Shown here: in pieces, positions 52,801 through 60,361 of the stretch
How the letters are laid out: each line of letters starts with the position of its first letter
Position numbering within the stretch: position 1 is the stretch's first letter
Assembly (NCBI GenBank): GCA_965656605.1
Contig: CBFHLC010000002.1
Coordinates: 35,145-99,144, forward strand
Origin: Litorivicinus sp965656605
GTDB lineage: Bacteria > Pseudomonadota > Gammaproteobacteria > Pseudomonadales > Litorivicinaceae
DNA: 64,000 bases
Direction: 5' to 3'
The notes under the pieces: generated by a model
What the model saw: only the letters and a program-made list of their open reading frames with translations
Database searches by the model: none
Told to the model about the DNA's origin: nothing
Translations under genes and position numbers: made by a program

Positions 52801-55465
52801 GATCGGTTTCAGTGGCGCAAGCTCCGAAGTGCTCAAGGCCAGTGCGACCTTCTCTGAGGACGATTCGGATTTCTATACCGCCGACTCAACCGAGAGTTTG
52901 AAAAATGCCATTCAGGCGGCGCTGCAGGGTATCCGACGTTGGACGCCGGTGCGCAGTGCACCGGTCGTTGGGATTAATTCTAAGAACCGTGCCGAGACTG
53001 GCGATGATGTCTACATGGCATTCTTCGAGCCCGGCGATAGCGCCAACTGGCGCGGGACGCTCAAGCGCTACAAGCTGTATACCGAGTTGCAGCAGACGGA
53101 CACCAATGGTGCCTCGATCGGCTACGACCGGACCCAGTTAACCTGCGCGCAGCCCAGCGATGCGGATGGTCCTGCGACGGACTCGACTCCAGTCGGCGCG
53201 ATTGAGATCAGTGAGTGTTTGATCGCGGTGCCTCAGGGGATGACCCACGACGAGTCCACTTGGGACAACACGTTCGAGGGGGTTGATTTGGCAGCAAAAC
53301 GAACGTTGATTGCCAAATACGTAGGCTTGCAAAGCTTTGAGCCTGCCACCGCGGATAGCGCATCCAGCGAGCCTGAGCCCAAGCTCAAAGAAGAAGTGCG
53401 TGACCTCTTTGTGACCGATGTGAATCATCAGGACAATGCCAAAGGCGATTCGGGCGGGACGGGTTGGAAACTGATTCAGGATTGGTTGGCCAACAATAGC
53501 TATCGCAAGATTTATGCACGTATCGATACCGGCACTTCGGATTTAACCGATGCAGCTAACTCTGTGGTCAGTGGCAATGTCGACGAATTTTCCGCGCGCT
53601 TTGGCATCGACACCAGCGAGGCGCTCAAGAACATTCAGCTGGCACGCGGGTTGAATCCGGATACCGGCACTCGAATGGATTGGATGCACGGCGACATACT
53701 GCACTCCAAGCCGGTCATGGTGCACTACGATGGCGCGGCCGAAACACCGACTCAAAGCACCTTGTTCTATTTATCGAATGACGGGCTGTTACGTGCGGTG
53801 GACGCGATGAGTGGCCGTGAGTTATGGGCGTTTTTGGTGGACGAAGCGTTATGTAAATACGAGCTGGGTCCGAACGTGAATTGCGCGGCCGCAGGCTCAG
53901 ATCCGACGCGTTTGTTCCAGCGCTTCAGTGCCGAGACCGGCTCAGAGCACATTGTGTTGGCGGATGGCCCGCTGGCATTGGATATCCATGATCGCAGCGG
54001 CACCTCGAATCGGCGGCCCAACGGCATCATTCAAAGTGCCGATGGGGATCGCGTTACCTTGGTCTTTGGCTTGCGTCGGGGTGGACGTGCCTATTACGCG
54101 CTGGATGTGACCGATCGACTTCAGCCGAAGTTCATGTGGAAAAAAGACCCCAGCAGTGGCGGCGTCTTTAGTTTGCTGGGTCAGACTTGGTCGAAACCCA
54201 CGCTGGGCATGATTCGAGGTCACTACGAGACGGGTACGCGTGTGCACAAGCCGGTGGCGATCTTTGCCGGTGGTTATGACCCCAGCTTCGATTATGAATA
54301 CGGCCAGCTAGAAGATGTCAGTGGCATCGATACGGCGACCTATCCCAGGGTTGCGAATCTAGATCGTGGTGCCACGATCGGTCTGGGAGTCTATGTGTTG
54401 GATCTGCTATCCGGTGACTTGGTGCGTTGGTTTGGGCCAGGCGTGATCGCTGATGGCTCGACGAATACCTACAGCGGTTGGGCTTCCAGTGCCTCGTATA
54501 AAACCGATGAGGCCAAGATGAAATTCGCGATCCCCTCGGACTTGGTTGGCCTGAACGTGGATCTGGACACCCGGGGCTACATCGATACCGCATTCGTGGG
54601 CGATCTAGGCGGTCAGCTATGGCGAATCAACTTGGATCCGATGGATCCGGGTGAGTGGAACGTGCGACAGATTGCCAATCTCAGTGGTGATTTGACCCAG
54701 GGTTCAACCACGGTGTCTGACAATGACATGCCCCGCGCCATCTTCTATCCGCCGGCGGTGGTCAAGGATACCGATCATTTGAAAGTGGTCGTGGGCACGG
54801 GTGCCCAAGAATTGCCGCTGTTGACCGAGACCCAAGACATTGTGGCGATGATCAAGGATGGCAACATCACCATTGACCCCAGCAACCCTGCGGCGGTCGC
54901 CAGTAGCGATGGCACACTGAGGGCACCGGCGACTTATTTGAACTCGACGCTGGATGGCTTGGATGATGCCTTTGCGCCCAGTGGCCTAACCAATGCCACC
55001 TTGGACGGCGCGAGTGTCTCGAGTGGTTATGATGCGGCACTGACCACGCAAATTGCGCGAGTCGACAGTGCAGCGGTTAGGGGCTGGGTCAGCCGGCTGG
55101 CCCAAGGTGAAAAAGCCACCGGTGCACCGCAGGTGTTCAAGTGGTGGGCCACCGTACCGACCTGGACACCGACACTGGCACTGAATGCCTGTACGCCGGC
55201 GGGTCTGGGTCGTCTGCGTGCGTTCGATGCCAAGGCCGGAGCGGCCGCGATCGTTGAGGAGACCGACGCGAACGGAGACAAGACCTATACGTTCAAGACG
55301 ACCTTGGGTCCCAGTGCTCGGGGCTATGTTGACAACTCAACGCTGATCTTCCAGGACGGCGAGGTGCGCCGTCTGGTCAACGCCGATGGAGTGACAGCTC
55401 AGCAGTCAATGAACATGCAAGGCGTCATCGAGACGGAGTACTGGTATCGCGAGTTACAAAACTAA
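49889..55465 (+). CDS. pilY1: Very large PilY1-type pilus tip adhesin
   Basis: 1858 residues from ATG 49889, which gives a proper signal peptide (KSLLTFVFSFVMTSAIYLSAGISAPSWA); P. aeruginosa PilY1 is about 1160. A VWA fold starts at NVLLVLDNSQSM (MIDAS Asp56). Its next elements (SVAKKALSAVIEENDGVRFGLMVF, SSTPLAEAMYEA, LVTDGDPE) come only after about residue 732, so about 670 residues rich in Trp, Tyr, Asn, Arg and Cys are inserted. The C-terminal half is the PilY beta-propeller (LFYLSNDGLLRAVDAMSGRELWAFL). The calcium-type loop at 1558-1566 reads DLDTRGYID. Probably a tip adhesin or mechanosensor secreted with the minor pilins. Confidence 0.92.
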   Translation: MKSLLTFVFSFVMTSAIYLSAGISAPSWARDTDIYSRSDSAHSTDTIKPNVLLVLDNSQSMLAPDGWKEYPGEYDPNVEYLWNYSTSWNPSQPVYKVQEIEVDSATWQGQIDTQIGVNTNPMGFIADGACDDSTGGSASAGDIAEVQERMAAGVDTCSNAGFKSWILEWTQGKEGVGAAEDWDTRAQLRNYDRRVFHWLPAGTPETDKRLVSPSMNTFEADDFVDNGIRALIDFDDSHRRDYNLSTDRNRCVASRRHLNESGVLTPGVFFSQAEIDELKSGDGLGKYLGKKWLRWDRYSNPKFQNEFQYPGTTGFNTSWDTKWTNGLRAPNEDGYMDSDRMPIRGKTDDGYASWAPLRADGGGWRGISLLRRWSNDSPSSTSPSDRKINRLMENLYPGFDMATDPSAYQRSYRWWWYAMTNNQESVPNTSDGQFDVSKFWAPWGYESRLSSKQVDRPSCGNPNNYSRSEGWLGTFVDYAGNSHRYYDESVATQTCEGGNASISGGYCDFRNGNENRWKTYSTWKWINRSYFTNEQGEVFGYGGQCVWNNGTTEADGAVRDQARLDLLGNGPSGVSQPYWVKKDDEDSYCRAGNNERQYCEDMAGADNNCRFNRQCVGISTDTIDYWRRVNVTWQAFHDCIGDEDSQGLDMHPRNWNSWSPRWASEGTSNYSRTIESRLANDPSLQLEIGYETRTGAEIKVKPPAIDVYSANYLNWKFGVKGPNGHPVGRMTRMSVAKKALSAVIEENDGVRFGLMVFNSADNLGNADGGKVVFGVADMTDANKAALLDTIAKVEANSSTPLAEAMYEAKLYFAGEAPWKGTSESGYDSSVVAGGKYVSPMFDNPSTADPAQCQKNYSILVTDGDPEFDTNANTQIASLSHTQAGGTVISPNQNLDTNSPRSAVLSPNESPLTQFAGRIDTTQPSPVPDLAHKRLDNEDRFSWLDELTYFMKNADLIDTTSWAGQQNVTNFVIGFSGASSEVLKASATFSEDDSDFYTADSTESLKNAIQAALQGIRRWTPVRSAPVVGINSKNRAETGDDVYMAFFEPGDSANWRGTLKRYKLYTELQQTDTNGASIGYDRTQLTCAQPSDADGPATDSTPVGAIEISECLIAVPQGMTHDESTWDNTFEGVDLAAKRTLIAKYVGLQSFEPATADSASSEPEPKLKEEVRDLFVTDVNHQDNAKGDSGGTGWKLIQDWLANNSYRKIYARIDTGTSDLTDAANSVVSGNVDEFSARFGIDTSEALKNIQLARGLNPDTGTRMDWMHGDILHSKPVMVHYDGAAETPTQSTLFYLSNDGLLRAVDAMSGRELWAFLVDEALCKYELGPNVNCAAAGSDPTRLFQRFSAETGSEHIVLADGPLALDIHDRSGTSNRRPNGIIQSADGDRVTLVFGLRRGGRAYYALDVTDRLQPKFMWKKDPSSGGVFSLLGQTWSKPTLGMIRGHYETGTRVHKPVAIFAGGYDPSFDYEYGQLEDVSGIDTATYPRVANLDRGATIGLGVYVLDLLSGDLVRWFGPGVIADGSTNTYSGWASSASYKTDEAKMKFAIPSDLVGLNVDLDTRGYIDTAFVGDLGGQLWRINLDPMDPGEWNVRQIANLSGDLTQGSTTVSDNDMPRAIFYPPAVVKDTDHLKVVVGTGAQELPLLTETQDIVAMIKDGNITIDPSNPAAVASSDGTLRAPATYLNSTLDGLDDAFAPSGLTNATLDGASVSSGYDAALTTQIARVDSAAVRGWVSRLAQGEKATGAPQVFKWWATVPTWTPTLALNACTPAGLGRLRAFDAKAGAAAIVEETDANGDKTYTFKTTLGPSARGYVDNSTLIFQDGEVRRLVNADGVTAQQSMNMQGVIETEYWYRELQN

Positions 55466-55468
55466 CGG

Positions 55469-55885
55469 CTACCAAGAGGCGCCACTTTGCGGGTTGAAAC
55501 TCAAGGTGGCGCGGCCCTCTAATTGGCCGCCAGTGGTGGGTGCCAGACTCAGATTGAAGGTAGGAATAGCCGATGAGCTTGCCACCACGCACCCTGCGGG
55601 TGGAGAGGGCAGGGACGAGCGGTTAGTGGTGATGACCAGATCGTCGTAGTGATCGGTCACTTCGCTGGGCACTTGATAGCCGGCCTCGGCCTCGGTGCAG
55701 GCGTATCCCCGAGCATCAGCAAAGTACTGCTCCTGCACGGCCGCCATCTCTAGCAAGCTTTGTTGCGCGCGCGCTTCGATTTGACGATTCACGTAGTCTT
55801 GGTAACTGGGAATGGCGATCATTCCCAAAATCGCCACGATCGCGACGGTGATCATCAATTCAATCAGGCTGAATCCGCGTGGCAT
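55469..55885 (-). CDS. pilE: Type IV pilin PilE-like minor pilin, inverted relative to its cluster
   Basis: 138 residues. Leader MPRG before FSLIELMITVAIVAILGMIAIPSYQDYVNRQIEARAQ, then EMAAVQEQYFADARGYACTEAEAG and a second Cys (PAGCVVASS), the usual short pilin with a disulfide loop. In related genomes pilE generally follows pilY1 on the same strand. Here it faces pilY1 with three bases between the stops, so it needs its own promoter, which I cannot identify. Confidence 0.9.
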   Translation of the reverse strand: MPRGFSLIELMITVAIVAILGMIAIPSYQDYVNRQIEARAQQSLLEMAAVQEQYFADARGYACTEAEAGYQVPSEVTDHYDDLVITTNRSSLPSPPAGCVVASSSAIPTFNLSLAPTTGGQLEGRATLSFNPQSGASW

Positions 55886-55958
55886 GCCGCTCTCCTTGTG
55901 CGTGTCGTCAGACTAAAGGGAAATCAGTCGGGGCGCATGGGACCCTCTGTATAGTCGT

Positions 55959-55969
55959 TGTCCTAGACA
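55959..55969. promoter_or_regulatory. Short palindrome upstream of the MerR-cobalamin regulator
   Basis: TGTC-CTA-GACA lies 24 bp before the regulator's ATG. It could be an autoregulatory operator or overlap its promoter, but arms of four bases are weak evidence. The remaining 107-bp gap shows no clear promoter. Confidence 0.3.
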
Positions 55970-55992
55970 GCGCGGTGGCGTATTCTTGATCA

Positions 55993-56940
55993 ATGGTAGA
56001 TCAAACTCCCCAACATCCCATACGCGTGGTTGCGCTGCGAACTGGTATGTCGCCAGATCTGATCCGCGCGTGGGAGAAACGCTACCAAGCCGTCGAGCCC
56101 GGGCGCACTGACACCTCCCGTCGGTTGTATTCCGATGAGGACGTGCAGCGCCTCAAATTGCTAAAGCGCGCCACCGAGGGCGGTCGCCGAATCGGTGATA
56201 TTGCGGGCTTCGATGATGCTCAACTTGAGGCACTCATCGCTGCGGATGCGCCTGAGTCGGAGGTACCCACTCGGCTGGCACCTGAAGAACCCTCCTCGCT
56301 AGGGCAAATTCGCTTTGAAGTGATGGAGGCCGTGCGCGCCCACGATCCTCAGATGATCGACGAGGTCCTGCTCAAGGCCTCCTTAGAAAACACCATTCCG
56401 GTGTTGATGGAAGAGGTCATTGCGCCTGTCCTGCGCCAGATTGGTGAGGGCACTCGTGACGGCTCTTTGCGCATTGCACAAGAGCACGTAGGAACCGCAC
56501 AGATCCGAACCTTTTTAGGCTCACTGCGTCCTGCCAGCACCGAATACCAAAGTGCTCCCAAGATTGTAATCACTACGCCCAGCGGCCAGCTACACGAACT
56601 GGGGGCCCTGATGGTGTCTGTGACTTGCGCCAGCGAAGGGTGGAGCCCGATCTACTTGGGCCCCAATACACCGGCTGACGAGATTGCGGCGGCGGTCATT
56701 GGCAGTGGAGCATTGGCGGTGGGCTTGTCGATTACGTATCCAGCGGACGATCCTCGTCTGCCTGGCGAGCTGAGACGCCTGCGTCGTCAGTTGCCCGAGG
56801 GATTCCCCATGTTTGTTGGCGGTGCCGCTGTGCGCCCTGACTCCCCTTTATTACGTGAGCTGGACGTTCCGTATGTGAAAAGTTTGCACGAGTTACGAAG
56901 CCACTTGGAAGGCTTCCGGGCAGCTCAAGAAGGCTACTAG
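55993..56940 (+). CDS. MerR-family regulator with cobalamin-binding domain (CarH/LitR-like)
   Basis: 315 residues: MerR winged helix at about 8-75 (IRVVALRTGMSPDLIRAWEKRYQAVEPGRTD, SRRLYSDEDVQRLKLL), helical B12-binding-2 domain (about 100-180), and a Rossmann B12-binding domain with the base-off ligand motif GQLHELG (His201). CarH-type photoreceptors have W-x9-EH in the helical domain; here EH is kept (164-165) but the Trp position is Thr154 (GEGTRDGSLRIAQEH). It may bind cobalamin yet use it differently from light-gated CarH. Followed 3 bp later by a DUF6482 gene. Confidence 0.88.
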   Translation: MVDQTPQHPIRVVALRTGMSPDLIRAWEKRYQAVEPGRTDTSRRLYSDEDVQRLKLLKRATEGGRRIGDIAGFDDAQLEALIAADAPESEVPTRLAPEEPSSLGQIRFEVMEAVRAHDPQMIDEVLLKASLENTIPVLMEEVIAPVLRQIGEGTRDGSLRIAQEHVGTAQIRTFLGSLRPASTEYQSAPKIVITTPSGQLHELGALMVSVTCASEGWSPIYLGPNTPADEIAAAVIGSGALAVGLSITYPADDPRLPGELRRLRRQLPEGFPMFVGGAAVRPDSPLLRELDVPYVKSLHELRSHLEGFRAAQEGY

Positions 56941-56943
56941 CGC

Positions 56944-57258
56944 ATGCGCGATAAAGACCTGCAATCCCTGATTAAAGCGGGCCAGACTCAATGCGAGATT
57001 CTGGCTAACGAAGGCATCATTTACTTGGTTCGAGCCGTGACCGGCGAGAAGACCGCTTTGTTAAAAGACGACAAGGGCGGCAACCGAATTTTCAAGAGCG
57101 CCACCGCGGCTGGAACGCATTTGGCAGCATTGGGCGCAGAAAAGGCGACCGTGGTTCATCAGTGTGCCTATGACGAGGTCATCGGGCACGAGTCAATCCA
57201 AGGCAACCCGGATCTGCGTACCTCAATGGAATTAGGCGGGTTGAAACCGCTGATCTAG
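56944..57258 (+). CDS. DUF6482-family small protein
   Basis: 104 residues, no signal or membrane segment. Pattern LIKAGQTQCEILANEGIIYLVRAVTGEKTALLKDDKGG, then FKSATAAGTHLAALGAEKATVVHQCAYDEVIG, resembles the DUF6482 family, whose function is unknown. It starts 3 bp after the MerR-cobalamin regulator stop, so the pair is probably one transcript. Overlaps the NUDIX gene tail-to-tail by 27 bp. Confidence 0.7.
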   Translation: MRDKDLQSLIKAGQTQCEILANEGIIYLVRAVTGEKTALLKDDKGGNRIFKSATAAGTHLAALGAEKATVVHQCAYDEVIGHESIQGNPDLRTSMELGGLKPLI

Positions 57259-58065
57259 CGCCGATTTGATCGCACGTAAGTCCTGATGGTCATCCAGCGC
57301 GCCATGGCGCAGCAGAAACTCGATAATCACCAAGTTGCAGTTGTACTTAAAGTCGCGAGTGGTTTGGATTACCTCGCGCACACGAGCCAGTGGCCACAGC
57401 TCAAATCGTTCGACTTCGCCGTCTTTGGGGTGCGGCTCGATCCCATCGGGCAGCTCTAAATCGTAGATAAACAGTCGATCGTTGCGCAGTCCGCCTTCGT
57501 GGGCATGCTGATAATTCAGGGTTCCGACGAAACGGGTGTCGGTTAGATCGTTGACATCCAAACCGGCCTCTTCATCGGTTTCTTTGGCCAGAATCTGTGC
57601 GTGGGTGAACCCGGCGGTTAATCCGCCGCCCACCATGTTGTCCCACTGGCCGGGAAACGTGGGTTTGTTCAACGCGCGTTTAGCCACCCACATATGGATA
57701 CCATCGGTGCGGCGGACAAATCCATTGGCGTGGACCCCGCGGGCTTGCAGCCCCAAGTACGAGACCGAGCCTCGCGGCACTTGACCTACTGGCTGCTCTT
57801 GGTCGGGTAGAAACAGACCGAAGGGCTCGTCCATCCACAGGGGGGCACGTGTTTTAATGTCGGCGCATAGATTCAGGACGGCCTGTAAATCCTGTGCATC
57901 TAACTTGGCACCCAAATGTTGCTGTGCCAACTCGCACCATTGGGTAGAGATTGATCCCACTGTTTGTCCTTGAAAGGACCAAGTTGTGCGCTGCGCCTCG
58001 GTTTCAGGATTGTGAGCGTAGGCAATGTGTTCGAGTATTAAATCTGTTCCGGCAGGTAGGGCCAT
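57232..58065 (-). CDS. DUF4743/NUDIX hydrolase (Tnr3-like)
   Basis: 277 residues. An N-terminal DUF4743 region (LFLPDQEQPVGQVPRGSVSYLGLQARGVHANGFVRR) precedes a NUDIX fold with box GGGLTAGFTHAQILAKETDEEAGL. Glu residues of the EExG part are present, and Arg of RE is Lys, as in this subgroup. Relatives are annotated as thiamine-diphosphate-related or oxidised-thiamine hydrolases. Activity here is inferred only. Confidence 0.85.
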   Translation of the reverse strand: MALPAGTDLILEHIAYAHNPETEAQRTTWSFQGQTVGSISTQWCELAQQHLGAKLDAQDLQAVLNLCADIKTRAPLWMDEPFGLFLPDQEQPVGQVPRGSVSYLGLQARGVHANGFVRRTDGIHMWVAKRALNKPTFPGQWDNMVGGGLTAGFTHAQILAKETDEEAGLDVNDLTDTRFVGTLNYQHAHEGGLRNDRLFIYDLELPDGIEPHPKDGEVERFELWPLARVREVIQTTRDFKYNCNLVIIEFLLRHGALDDHQDLRAIKSALDQRFQPA

Positions 58066-58095
58066 CGGGACTCACGTAGCAAAGGAGATAAGTCC

Positions 58096-58275
58096 GTGCA
58101 CATTAACAGAAGCATCACGCCAACTCAGCTAGAGCGTCTAAGGGATGATGTCGATAACGTATTACGCCGCGGGGATGCGATTCGCCGACACTCGCTTGAA
58201 TTGGCGAGCGACGTGCAGAGTGACCGACGCCTGATCCCAACGCTGCGCGAGTTAGATCAGCCTAAAATGTCTTAG
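58096..58275 (+). CDS. Small 59-residue ORF with strong ribosome binding site
   Basis: GTG 58096 is preceded by AAAGGAGAT, a near-ideal Shine-Dalgarno with suitable spacing. The frame reads 59 codons to TAG at 58273-58275. The product is charged and probably helical (TPTQLERLRDDVDNVLRRGDAIRRHSLELASD in two runs, ending LIPTLRELDQPKMS), with no Cys and no membrane segment. It occupies the gap between the divergent NUDIX gene and the convergent Rieske gene, overlapping the latter's stop by 4 bp like many genes here. No family recognised. Confidence 0.6.
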   Translation: MHINRSITPTQLERLRDDVDNVLRRGDAIRRHSLELASDVQSDRRLIPTLRELDQPKMS

Positions 58276-58580
58276 TCGATATCGACTTCGACGATGCCCT
58301 CAGCATTGACGCGACACTCAAAGCTGTCGGTGGCCTCGTAGGCCGGCGCTGACATGGCGTCACCCGAACGGATATCAAAACAGGCCCCATGACGGGGACA
58401 CTTAATGCAGCCATTTTCAACATCGCCGCCATCCAAGCCGGCATCATCATGGGTGCAGCGATCCTCTAGCGCGTAAAACTCGCCATCCAAGTTGAATACC
58501 AGAATATCCAGGTCCGCCAGTTCAATTCGCTCGTAGCGGTTCTGCTCAATATCCTGGGCGGGTTTAACGGCATGCCACAT
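58272..58580 (-). CDS. Rieske-type [2Fe-2S] ferredoxin of the SUF operon
   Basis: 102 residues. The Rieske cluster motif is complete: CTHDDAG followed by CPRHGACFD. A soluble electron carrier of the biphenyl-dioxygenase-ferredoxin type; such proteins often end SUF operons and may serve cluster assembly or repair. Starts directly after sufT. It stands where a terminal SufE/SufU-like gene might be expected. Confidence 0.9.
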   Translation of the reverse strand: MWHAVKPAQDIEQNRYERIELADLDILVFNLDGEFYALEDRCTHDDAGLDGGDVENGCIKCPRHGACFDIRSGDAMSAPAYEATDSFECRVNAEGIVEVDID

Positions 58581-59144
58581 TTAAAACATTCCTGTTGCAA
58601 GTAAGGCGGCTTCGCTCATGCGTGAGCGGTTCCATGGCGGATCGAAGGTGAGCTCAACATCCACAACGTCGAGCGGTAGGGCCGCCAGTTTTTGCTTGAT
58701 GTCCTCGACGATGACCGGGCCCATGCCGCATCCAGGTGCGGTGAGGGTCATCAACACGCGTAGGTGTCGACGTCCATCCAGCAAGGTGGATAAACGCTTT
58801 TCGTAGATCAGGCCCAGCTCGACAATATCCACCGGGATCTCGGGGTCGTAACAGGTACGCAGCTGCTCATCCAAAGCGGACATGATTTCGTCTTCGCTCA
58901 TGTCGGCGTGATTGTCAGCCGCCGAGTTCGGGGCTTCAATGTCCAGTGCCGCCAAACCTTCGGGAGTGATCCGATATAGATTCCCTTGGTACTTGACGGT
59001 CAGGCTCTCGCCCAAAGCTTGGGTGACTTCCAGCTCGGATTCAGGGGGCAGCTCAGTGGCGGTTCCGGCAGGCACGCGATTAGCCGTCACGACGCAACGG
59101 GCGGTTAGATGATCACCGACCTTTAGATCACTCAGCGATTTCAC
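58581..59144 (-). CDS. sufT: Fe-S cluster assembly protein SufT
   Basis: 187 residues from GTG overlapping the sufS stop. An N-terminal SufT-specific beta domain (TARCVVTANRVPAGTATELPPESELEVTQALG) precedes a MIP18/DUF59 domain (DEIMSALDEQLRTCYDPEIPVDIVELGLIYE, with Cys in LTAPGCGMGPVIVEDIK). It helps mature Fe-S proteins, especially under high demand. Part of sufBCDST. Confidence 0.92.
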   Translation of the reverse strand: MKSLSDLKVGDHLTARCVVTANRVPAGTATELPPESELEVTQALGESLTVKYQGNLYRITPEGLAALDIEAPNSAADNHADMSEDEIMSALDEQLRTCYDPEIPVDIVELGLIYEKRLSTLLDGRRHLRVLMTLTAPGCGMGPVIVEDIKQKLAALPLDVVDVELTFDPPWNRSRMSEAALLATGMF

Positions 59145-60361
59145 GCCAGAATCTCCCGAGCCACTTCCAGGCCTGCGATCAACGCGTCGACGTCCTCGCG
59201 AGTGTTGTACAGCCCAAAGCTGGCCCGCGTGGTGCCACTCTCGCCCATCGCCTGCAAAGCGGGCATCGCACAGTGGTGCCCGGTGCGTACCGCAATGCCC
59301 TGACGATCCAGCAGGGTGCCAAGGTCACTGGCTGCGATGTTGTCGATGGCAAAGCTGATCGCGCCGGCGGCTTTCTCCGCGGTGCCAATCAGGCGCAGGC
59401 CCGGAATGGTTTGTAGGCGCTCGCGGGCGTAGTTGAAGACGTCCATTTCGTGCGCGATGGCCGCATCAAAGTCGATGGTGTCCAGCCAATCCAGCGCCGC
59501 ACCCAGCCCAATGCCCTCGGCAATCGAGGGAGTGCCGGCTTCAAATCGAAAGGGCACGCTGTTGTAGGTGCTGGCCTCGAAGGTGACATGCTCGATCATA
59601 TCGCCGCCGCCTTGCCACGGTGGCAGGCTGTCGAGCAAATCGTAGCGCCCCCACATCACGCCGATACCGGTCGGTCCGTACATTTTATGCGCGCTGAACA
59701 CGTAAAAATCGGCGCCCAGCTCGGCCACGTTGACCTTGTGGTGTGGGATGCCTTGCGCGCCGTCCACAACCACGGTGGCGCCGGCCGCCTTGGCAACAGG
59801 GATCATCATGTCTAGCGGGATGATCGTGCCCAATGCGTTGCTCACTTCGGTGATCGCAACCAGTTTGGCGCCTTTATCCAATTCTTGGGCGTAGGCATCT
59901 AGATCTAGGTTGCCGTCGGCTAGCATGGGGATTTTGACCAGCTCGGCCCCGGTCTCAGCGGCCAGCATTTGCCAAGGCACCAGGTTGGCGTGGTGCTCCA
60001 GCTCAGATACCAGCAAGCGATCGCCAGCGCGCACCTGTGAGCGTCCCCAAGTTTGTGCAATTAAATTGACGGACTCAGTGGTACCACGAGTGAACACGAC
60101 CTCTTCGCGCCGGTTTGCACCGATCCAGGCCGCGACTTTGTCACGGGTGGATTCGTAGGCATCTGTTGCGCTTTGCGAGAGCTCGTGGATGCCCCGATGC
60201 ACGTTCGAGTGCTGGTGGCGGTAATACGCATCCATGGCATCAATGACGGCTAAGGGCTTTTGACTGCTGGCACCGGTGTCTAGATAAACCAGCGGCTTGC
60301 CGTGCACCTGGGTGCTTAGGATCGGAAACTGCGCCCGCAGCTGGTGCACGTCAAAACTCAT
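59141..60361 (-). CDS. sufS: Cysteine desulfurase SufS (group II)
   Basis: 406 residues. PLP Lys in FYVFSAHKMYGPTGIG, active Cys in VRTGHHCAMPALQAMG, and group-II features YLDTGASSQKP and TRGTTESVNLIAQTWG. It takes sulfur from cysteine and passes persulfide to the SufBCD scaffold. SufS enzymes normally need SufE or SufU; neither is in this operon portion. ATGA overlap with sufD. Confidence 0.97.
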   Translation of the reverse strand: MSFDVHQLRAQFPILSTQVHGKPLVYLDTGASSQKPLAVIDAMDAYYRHQHSNVHRGIHELSQSATDAYESTRDKVAAWIGANRREEVVFTRGTTESVNLIAQTWGRSQVRAGDRLLVSELEHHANLVPWQMLAAETGAELVKIPMLADGNLDLDAYAQELDKGAKLVAITEVSNALGTIIPLDMMIPVAKAAGATVVVDGAQGIPHHKVNVAELGADFYVFSAHKMYGPTGIGVMWGRYDLLDSLPPWQGGGDMIEHVTFEASTYNSVPFRFEAGTPSIAEGIGLGAALDWLDTIDFDAAIAHEMDVFNYARERLQTIPGLRLIGTAEKAAGAISFAIDNIAASDLGTLLDRQGIAVRTGHHCAMPALQAMGESGTTRASFGLYNTREDVDALIAGLEVAREILA

